The notes under the pieces were generated by a model, which had not been told where the DNA came from, made no database searches, and was given only the letters and a program-made list of their open reading frames with translations. Shown here piece after piece: positions 13,580 through 18,682 of a stretch of 18,682 nt of DNA. Source of the DNA: an uncultured cyanobacterium (GTDB lineage: Bacteria; Cyanobacteriota; Cyanobacteriia; PCC-6307; Cyanobiaceae); NCBI GenBank assembly GCA_903921295.1, contig CAIXOZ010000041.1, positions 1 through 18,682 on the forward strand, written 5' to 3'. Numbering within the stretch: the first letter of the stretch is position 1; each line of letters starts with the position of its first letter. The translations under genes were made by a program, and so were the position numbers.

Positions 13580-14820
13580 AGCGATTACACAATCCCCTGG
13601 CCATTGTCTTTCTCACCCTGCTTCTCGACAAGCTGGGAGAAAATATTGTCTACCCCTTATTGCCTTTCATTCTGGAGGCCTACAGACCTGATGCGCTGAC
13701 GCTCGGCCTGGTCGCTTCCACGGCGACCCTGTTCGGAGTGCTCACCAGTCCGCTGATGGGTTCACTCAGCGACAGCATCGGCCGGCGGCCCGTCATTCTT
13801 GCCTGCATCGGCCTGAATGTGATCTCGCTGCTGATGTTCGGCTGGGCAGGATCCCTGAGCGTGGTGTTTCTCTCGCGCGCCGTCAATGGCGTCGCCACCT
13901 CAACGATGGGGACCCTGCAGGCCTACATCACGGACATCTCCAATGCGGGCAACCGTGCCCGCAATCTCGGCATCAGTGGCGCCGCCTTCGGCATCGGTGC
14001 CATCGCAGGGCCGGCGCTTGGAGGCGGGCTGGTGCATTTCGGCCCCAGCGTGCCTGTGTTCGTAGCGGCAGGACTGGCGGGCTACAACCTGCTCACGGCC
14101 TCGATCGTGCTGCGGGAGACCTTGAGCCCGCAGCAGCGCCAGCCCCTGGATCTCAGGCGCATGAATCTGATCAAGCCGGTGCTGCGCCTGATCACTGCAC
14201 CCAGGCTCAATCGGATCGCCCTGGCCTTCGCCGCCTTCAATCTCTGCTTCGCCGCCTTCACCAGCCTGCTGGTGCTCTCACTCAAGGATCTGTTCGGCTG
14301 GAACCCTGGCCAGACCAGTGGCGTGCTGGTGGTGATCGGTGTGACGCTGACCGTGGTGCAGGTGGGCCTGATCGGCAAGCTGGTGAAACGCTGGGGCGAA
14401 ATCAACGTGAACCGGGCAGGCATGGCGCTGACGGCCGGTTCCGTGCTGCTGATTCCGATTGCCCAGGTCTCAGGGGCATTCACCGCCAGCGTGATCCTTC
14501 TTTCCGGCATGGTTCTTGCCGTGGGTGCCGCGTTCGTTCTGCCGACCGCACGCAGCCTCGTGTCCGGACTGGTCGCACCCACAGAGCAGGGCGTTGTGCT
14601 GGGCAGCCTCGCCTCGCTCACGGGCCTGGCCAGTGCGATCGGTCCGATTGCGGCGGGCTGGATCTATGACAAGAGCAGCCTGGGCTGCTTCCTGTTCGAG
14701 GCGTTCTTCGCGTTGCTTGGAATCGTGCTGATCGGGCGCGATCGTGAACGGCCAGACCTGCTGCTCACAAGCCAGGGTTCTGGCCTGCCACTTGAATCCG
14801 AATCAGCCTCGATCCGCTGA
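13573..14820 (+). CDS. MFS transporter, TetA-like drug/metabolite efflux family
   Basis: Major facilitator protein of 415 residues with about 12 predicted membrane segments. The first is IVFLTLLLDKLGENIVYPLLPF. Motif A follows at the loop between helices 2 and 3 (MGSLSDSIGRRPVI), and a motif C-like helix is at GISGAAFGIGAIAGPALGG, which points to a proton-driven antiporter of the TetA/DHA1 kind. The start is read as the TTG at 13573, overlapping the hydrolase stop by seven bases; a normal ATG is not available before the first helix. Its last 18 bases overlap the convergent Rieske gene. It is the second exporter in this unit, so the pathway may have two export routes. The substrate is unknown. 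Confidence 0.9.
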   Translation: MLKRLHNPLAIVFLTLLLDKLGENIVYPLLPFILEAYRPDALTLGLVASTATLFGVLTSPLMGSLSDSIGRRPVILACIGLNVISLLMFGWAGSLSVVFLSRAVNGVATSTMGTLQAYITDISNAGNRARNLGISGAAFGIGAIAGPALGGGLVHFGPSVPVFVAAGLAGYNLLTASIVLRETLSPQQRQPLDLRRMNLIKPVLRLITAPRLNRIALAFAAFNLCFAAFTSLLVLSLKDLFGWNPGQTSGVLVVIGVTLTVVQVGLIGKLVKRWGEINVNRAGMALTAGSVLLIPIAQVSGAFTASVILLSGMVLAVGAAFVLPTARSLVSGLVAPTEQGVVLGSLASLTGLASAIGPIAAGWIYDKSSLGCFLFEAFFALLGIVLIGRDRERPDLLLTSQGSGLPLESESASIR

Positions 14821-15915
14821 GCCGGGACTGGCATCGGGCTCGAGAAAGCGCCGCATGACCTTGCGGAAGCCGAGCACCATGCCGTCGGATTTCACCAGCA
14901 CCTCACGCGAGCCCCGATAACGCACGATCCGGGGCTGCTGATCCTTCACGACACTGTTGTCCTCCACGAGGATCTGCAGACCGGTCTTGGCGGTTTCGTG
15001 ATCGAACCAGCGCGTGAGCAGCGGTGTGGCCCGCAGAAAATTACGCCAGTTCGTTGCCTCCACAAGCGTTTCCGTCTCGCTGTAAGGCAGGTGCACGAGC
15101 ACACTGGCGAACTCGAAACGACCGAAGCGATTCAGTGGCAGACTGACATTGGGGTAGATGAAACGGAACTCCTTATAGGTGGTATCAGCATCACCCTTGA
15201 GCAAATAGCGCACCAGGCCACTGAGGCGCTGCACCTTGACCGGAATACGCGTCTTGGTGATGCGTTCTCCTTTAACAACCTCAAAATCCGGATAGGTGAG
15301 ATCGGCATCGGGCCCGACCTGACCAACGCTCTTGCCGTGCAGGAAGGGCGCATGCACAGGGTCGATGCCATTCTCAATCGTGCGAGAGAAATGCCCCTTG
15401 AAGAGATAACGGATGTCAGCCCGCGGATGATGATGCATACCATCAAGCTCTGGGATGTACTCAATCTCGTAGGTGGGCTCAGGCTCATGCTCAGGAATCC
15501 AGGCCCAGACGATCCCGTACTTCTCTTGCGTCTTGTAGACACGGATCTGAGCACCTGCCGGAATGGACTCTCCGGGGCGGAGTGCAGGGATGTGCCTGCA
15601 GGCTCCGGCCTTGTCATAACGCCAGCCGTGATAGGGACAGGTCAGCTGATCGTCGGCAACCCAGCCCGCACTGAACCGACAGCCACGATGGGCGCAGCGA
15701 TTATCCGAAAGCACGACATTGCCTTGGGCATCGCGGTAGCCCACCAGCTCGTCACCAAGGAAACGGATCACATGCAGGCGACCCGAAACAAACGCCGTTG
15801 CCACACCCACGCCGTACCAGCAGTCCTTGGGCCAGGTCAAGGGCTCGGCCTGCTCGGCGAACTCACGGGGGCTGGTGGTTGTCATCGGATCAGGTGCTTT
15901 CGGTCGATAAGGCAT
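14803..15915 (-). CDS. Rieske non-heme-iron oxygenase, downstream copy
   Basis: Oxygenase component of about 370 residues. The N-terminal Rieske [2Fe-2S] site has C74-x-H76 (CAHRGCRFSAGW) and C93-x2-H96 (CPYHGW). The catalytic domain has the mononuclear iron motif ENGIDPVHAPFLH (bridging D185, ligands H188 and H193). The start is uncertain: ATG at 15915 (five bases after the previous gene), ATG at 15885 (MTTTSPREF), or the TTG overlapping the previous stop at 15924. The layout resembles single-component-type oxygenases of the pheophorbide a oxygenase/vanillate demethylase group, but the C-terminal CxxC of plant PaO/TIC55 is absent. No ferredoxin or reductase gene is nearby, so electrons must come from a general donor. 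Substrate unknown. Confidence 0.9.
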   Translation of the reverse strand: MPYRPKAPDPMTTTSPREFAEQAEPLTWPKDCWYGVGVATAFVSGRLHVIRFLGDELVGYRDAQGNVVLSDNRCAHRGCRFSAGWVADDQLTCPYHGWRYDKAGACRHIPALRPGESIPAGAQIRVYKTQEKYGIVWAWIPEHEPEPTYEIEYIPELDGMHHHPRADIRYLFKGHFSRTIENGIDPVHAPFLHGKSVGQVGPDADLTYPDFEVVKGERITKTRIPVKVQRLSGLVRYLLKGDADTTYKEFRFIYPNVSLPLNRFGRFEFASVLVHLPYSETETLVEATNWRNFLRATPLLTRWFDHETAKTGLQILVEDNSVVKDQQPRIVRYRGSREVLVKSDGMVLGFRKVMRRFLEPDASPGSADRG

Positions 15916-15920
15916 GAGGT

Positions 15921-16943
15921 TCAACGCTGATCCAGCAAGGCAGTCATCCGCTTGCGATAAGCCAGAATCAACTGATCAGAGGAGAGCAGAAGATCACGCT
16001 GGGCACGGTCCCACGACAACGACTTGTCCTGACTCTCAACCACAATCCGATCTTCCTGATAGGTATCGACAGTATTCCTGACCGAGTTGCGATCCGCCCA
16101 ACGCTGCGGCAGGAAGTTACGCACCCCAATCCACTTGGTCAGCGTTTCGGTCGCAGAGAGTGGGATATTACTGGCGAAGTAGATGTACTGATAACCCTTC
16201 CAGTTGAAATCAATCGCAATGCGGTTTACATTAGGGAAATAGCAGGTAAGACGGCTGCTTGAGTAGTCGCGGTCGCGCTTCACGATGTACTTCAGGAGGC
16301 CGAGTCGCTTCGGCGGCTTGGTCCTGACCAGGCAACTTGCCGACCGCTCATCCTCGCCCACCTCAATGGGTGCGACAGCGGCATCATCACGGTGAATGAA
16401 GAACGGCTTGTGCACGAAGGGGGCATGGGATGTATCCAGACCCGACTCGACAACACGGCTGAAATTGGCGTCCCAGCGGTAGGAGCCGCTGACCGCCCGC
16501 CAGCCGTCAGCCCCCAGCTCTGGAAAGGCCGGGATCTGGCATGGATCAGCCATGGCGGCATCTCCAGGAAAGATCCAGACGAATCCGGAAGCTTCAACGA
16601 CCGGAAGCATGGAGAGCCTGGCTTGCGCTGGAATCGGCACACCTGGCTGATCGGCCGGGATGCGGGTGCAGCGGCCATCACCCTCAAAGAACCAACCGTG
16701 ATAAGGGCAGCGCAGGCAACCGGCTTCCACCCACCCCGTCCTGAAGCTCGCACCGCGATGGGGGCATCGATCCAGGGCGGCTTTGACGGCACCGCTGCCA
16801 TCGCGATACAGGATGAATTGCCTCTCAAGAAGAGTGACTTGCAAAGGAGAGGCACCGAGGGTCGCGGCATGCTCAACGGCGTACCAGAAATTAAGAAGCC
16901 CCTCGTGCATCAGTCGCGTCGCTGGAGAAACCACTTTTAACAC
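15921..16943 (-). CDS. Rieske non-heme-iron oxygenase, upstream copy
   Basis: Oxygenase of about 340 residues, related to but clearly diverged from the adjacent copy. The Rieske site is C60-x-H62 (CPHRGASFRTGW) and C79-x2-H82 (CPYHGW). The mononuclear iron motif is VESGLDTSHAPFVH (D170, H173, H178). Both copies have matching blocks after the iron site (LLKYIVKRD here, LVRYLLKGD there; the N-linked block TLTKWIGVRNFL against TLVEATNWRNFL), so they probably arose by an old duplication or act as partners. The GTG at 16943 gives the longest form and lies six bases after the upstream gene; an ATG at 16910 (MHEGLLNFWYAV) is a reasonable alternative. GC content falls to about 43% within 16201-16260, unlike the core block. 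Confidence 0.9.
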   Translation of the reverse strand: MLKVVSPATRLMHEGLLNFWYAVEHAATLGASPLQVTLLERQFILYRDGSGAVKAALDRCPHRGASFRTGWVEAGCLRCPYHGWFFEGDGRCTRIPADQPGVPIPAQARLSMLPVVEASGFVWIFPGDAAMADPCQIPAFPELGADGWRAVSGSYRWDANFSRVVESGLDTSHAPFVHKPFFIHRDDAAVAPIEVGEDERSASCLVRTKPPKRLGLLKYIVKRDRDYSSSRLTCYFPNVNRIAIDFNWKGYQYIYFASNIPLSATETLTKWIGVRNFLPQRWADRNSVRNTVDTYQEDRIVVESQDKSLSWDRAQRDLLLSSDQLILAYRKRMTALLDQR

Positions 16944-16949
16944 CGGGAA

Positions 16950-17216
16950 TCAGTGAAGCCGGGTTTTCCAGTTCTCGCCCTGACGCACCAACCATTCCCT
17001 CTCCTGCAATTGGAGGAGCAGCTGATCCACAACAGCGGCACCCGGTTCGCAGCCCAGTTCCCCAGCCACCAGGGTACGGAGAAGTGAATCCGCAATGCCC
17101 TGCCTCAGGCCAGACTTGAGAAGCCGACGGAGGCCTGCGGGCTCGAGCGCCAGCAGAGACGCCATCGTGAGAGGACCGTCCGGCCAGGACGCCGAATCGA
17201 AGGCCTGAGGGGTCAC
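16950..17216 (-). CDS. 88-residue protein of unknown function, coupled to the ParA-like gene
   Basis: I do not recognise this protein. It is predicted to be mostly helical, rich in Leu, Ala and Arg, with no signal peptide or membrane segment. The central part (TMASLLALEPAGLRRLLKSGL, then ADSLLRTLVAGEL and VVDQLLLQLQEREWLVRQG) could form a small winged-helix or helical-bundle domain, ending in a short strand-like WKTRLH. The GTG at 17216 overlaps the stop of the ParA-like gene (GTGA), indicating translational coupling; an internal ATG at 17165 is the other option. It ends six bases before the upstream Rieske gene. The close linkage suggests it is a partner of the ATPase, as small partner proteins are for ParA and MinD relatives, but this is inference. 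Confidence 0.72.
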   Translation of the reverse strand: MTPQAFDSASWPDGPLTMASLLALEPAGLRRLLKSGLRQGIADSLLRTLVAGELGCEPGAAVVDQLLLQLQEREWLVRQGENWKTRLH

Positions 17217-17977
17217 AGCACCGAAACTGCCAGATCCTGGGCCAGGCGCCGTACGCCCTCGCTCCAGGGATGATCGGCAAAGCGCAGCACCGCCAGATCA
17301 CCACTGGCCAGGGTGAGCAGCTCATCGCAGAGGGGCAGCAACGCACCAATGGGCGCGTGGTAACTGCTGCTGACCCTGTCGCTCACCTGTTGGGCATCAA
17401 AGTAGGACGGCAATTTATTGATCACCATACGAATGGCAGGAACATCAAGCCTCTGGGCGACCTCCACCACCACAGCAGTACCAAGGTAATCCTGACGATC
17501 CGGCCGCATCACCATCATCAGACAGTCAGCGATCGCCGTAGAGAGCAGGGTCTCCTCATTGATCCCGGGATGGGTATCAATGATGATCACATCCAATCGC
17601 AACAGCTCCGCCAGCTCAAACAACGCATCGTTGAGCCTCTCCACTTCGTAGCCTTCACGCAACAGCCGCGCGATTCGATCGCTGCTCATGGCTGCCGGCA
17701 CGAGCCAGACCTTCCCATGGGACCGCTTCACCTCATCCGGGGTGACATCATGGGCGCAATCAAGGATCGGCACCATCCCTTCAAGATGGTCATTCAGCGT
17801 AGACTGATCTGCAGTGGGCGTGAAGCCAAACAGCACATGAACACCGGGTGAGGCCAGGTCCGTATCAATGATCGCCACGCGCCGCTTCCCCATGGCCAGC
17901 ACCGCCGCCAGATTGGCGGCCAGATTGGACTTTCCGGTTCCGCCCCGGAACGAGTGAATGGCGAGAATCTTGACCAT
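17213..17977 (-). CDS. ParA/MinD-family ATPase with variant Walker A motif
   Basis: P-loop ATPase of 254 residues. The nucleotide-binding loop is SFRGGTGKSN (9-18), the Walker A' is IIDTDLASPG (D38, D40), and the Walker B/switch II is IIIDTHPGIN (D134). ParA and MinD normally have a signature Lys at the first loop position (KGGxGKT/S); here it is R11, while P-loop K16 is kept. The Arg form (SFRGGTGKSN) occurs in a subgroup of ParA-like proteins, so it is probably functional. The ATG at 17977 starts MVKILAIHS. Family members position cargo or regulate assembly, but the partner here is not known. It leads a tightly packed unit with the 88-residue protein and two oxygenases, and diverges from a membrane sensor gene. 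Confidence 0.9.
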   Translation of the reverse strand: MVKILAIHSFRGGTGKSNLAANLAAVLAMGKRRVAIIDTDLASPGVHVLFGFTPTADQSTLNDHLEGMVPILDCAHDVTPDEVKRSHGKVWLVPAAMSSDRIARLLREGYEVERLNDALFELAELLRLDVIIIDTHPGINEETLLSTAIADCLMMVMRPDRQDYLGTAVVVEVAQRLDVPAIRMVINKLPSYFDAQQVSDRVSSSYHAPIGALLPLCDELLTLASGDLAVLRFADHPWSEGVRRLAQDLAVSVL

Positions 17978-18051
17978 GATCAAAACAGCGAACCTAGGGG
18001 TGCTCGCAGAATCAGATCCTAGGCTGAATCAGGGCCAACCAGAACAATCCC
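17978..18051. promoter_or_regulatory. Divergent promoter region with two CCTAGG sites
   Basis: The 74 bases between the ParA-like gene and the sensor gene contain CCTAGG twice (17993-17998 and 18018-18023), 25 bases apart. Read rightward the second gives TAGGCT, and read leftward the first gives TAGGTT; both fit a TANNNT -10 box at a workable distance from the respective starts. A shared regulator site is another reading. Weak evidence. Confidence 0.3.
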
Positions 18052-18682
18052 ATGAAACTGTCAGCCCGCCTGATCCTGCTTGGAATCTCAGGCCCAGTTG
18101 CCGGCCTTGGCCTGTTTCTGATGATTGCCAGCGGCGCTTCCATCAAGCTTGCCAATATCGCGAAAAAAGACCTTACACGTCTTTTCAATCAGAACAATCG
18201 TACCAGCCTGTCCTTGGTGACCACCATCACTCAGCAAGATGTTGAAACGATAAACAAAGAATTGCTTGAGGATTCAGAAATCCTGGCTGAGGCACTCAAG
18301 CCCCTGAGCATTGATTCGGACGGCAGGCTGCGCTGGCAAGGGCAACCACTCGGCGCAGAGGATGCGCCCAGACGACTGAATCCGGTGCTGCAACTTCCGC
18401 TGTCGCTGCCAACCGAGACCGCTTCCTTATTTTATCGCGACAGAAATAATAAGTGGCGTCGCATCAGCGAAACTTCAAGCAATGGGAAGAACCCGGGTGG
18501 CAACGCGGCCATCACAGCCGCGAATCAACGGGAAGTCGAGGACTTGTATATTGCCAACTCAGGAACGCTCGTTCCACGCAACACCATGCTGCGACGAGGT
18601 AGTGACTGGCGCATGACACGCGTCACACCGCTCCAAGCAACAAGCCTGCAATCGGCAAACCTCCAATCAGGTCACATTCACC
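18052..18682 (+). CDS. Membrane sensor-like protein, N-terminal part (cut by window edge)
   Basis: About 210 residues are visible, starting MKLSARLILLGISGPVAG at the ATG at 18052. A transmembrane helix at about 6-30 is followed by a long polar region with a helix (about 35-85, rich in Asn, Gln, Thr, Glu), then a segment that looks like an extracytoplasmic sensing domain of the Cache type (TASLFYRDRNNKWRRISET, then DWRMTRVTPL). This layout is usual for the input half of chemoreceptors and sensor kinases. The second membrane helix and the output domain lie beyond the right edge, so the class cannot be decided. Composition is AT-richer than the core block (43% GC in 18421-18480). It is divergent from the ParA-like gene. 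Confidence 0.65.
   Translation, partial: MKLSARLILLGISGPVAGLGLFLMIASGASIKLANIAKKDLTRLFNQNNRTSLSLVTTITQQDVETINKELLEDSEILAEALKPLSIDSDGRLRWQGQPLGAEDAPRRLNPVLQLPLSLPTETASLFYRDRNNKWRRISETSSNGKNPGGNAAITAANQREVEDLYIANSGTLVPRNTMLRRGSDWRMTRVTPLQATSLQSANLQSGHIH

Noticed and set aside
14998..15930. Plus-strand open frame of about 310 codons opposite the downstream Rieske gene
   Set aside because: The minus strand encodes an oxygenase with complete metal-binding motifs; the plus frame shows no family.
14803..16943. Calling the Rieske genes true pheophorbide a oxygenase
   Set aside because: The C-terminal CxxC typical of plant PaO/TIC55 is absent and overall similarity could not be measured.
18605..18682. 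Run resembling pentapeptide repeats (TPLQA, TSLQS, ANLQS) at the end of the sensor
   Set aside because: Only about three loose units are visible and they fall where a sensing-domain loop is expected; too little to call.

Overview
The window looks like chromosome of a high-GC unicellular picocyanobacterium (Synechococcus/Cyanobium type). The support is a ycf27-type response regulator (RpaB), the cyanobacterial/plastid protein Ycf34, an RRM-type Rbp protein, and the order radA - rpaB - plsX - fabH - fabD - plsC - ydcF-like - tsaB - ycf34 - cca - rbp, which I recall as typical of this group. No genome search was possible.

Left half (1-8903) is a dense core block. radA (leftward, cut by the left edge) diverges from rpaB. 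Then plsX, fabH, fabD and plsC run rightward; they supply acyl-phosphate, start and charge fatty-acid synthesis, and make phosphatidic acid. A leftward pair, tsaB and a YdcF-like membrane protein, meets plsC tail to tail with a 71-base overlap. ycf34 (leftward) and cca (rightward) diverge with overlapping start codons. rbp follows behind an AT-richer leader and ends at a clear intrinsic terminator at 8872-8903.

Right half (8904-18682) looks like accessory DNA, with visibly lower GC in places (43% in 16201-16260 against 83% in 7081-7140, counted by hand). It holds: (a) a leftward pair, a cyclic-nucleotide-binding-domain protein with a C-terminal membrane anchor and a 58-residue membrane miniprotein whose juxtamembrane segment matches that of its neighbour; (b) a rightward five-gene unit, devB-devC-devA-like exporter, alpha/beta hydrolase and MFS transporter, with overlapping or near-touching genes; (c) a leftward four-gene unit, a ParA/MinD-like ATPase, an 88-residue unknown protein and two Rieske non-heme-iron oxygenases, again tightly packed and converging on (b) with an 18-base overlap; (d) the start of a rightward membrane sensor-like protein, divergent from the ATPase and cut by the right edge.

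The most interesting unit is the right half. Two oxygenases, one hydrolase and two different exporters suggest modification and export of a small hydrophobic molecule (a pigment breakdown product, lipid or specialised metabolite). The ParA-like ATPase and the membrane-tethered nucleotide-binding protein are unexpected partners. No substrate can be named from sequence alone. There is no gene-free stretch longer than about 120 bases, and I saw no tRNA, rRNA, CRISPR array or insertion sequence.
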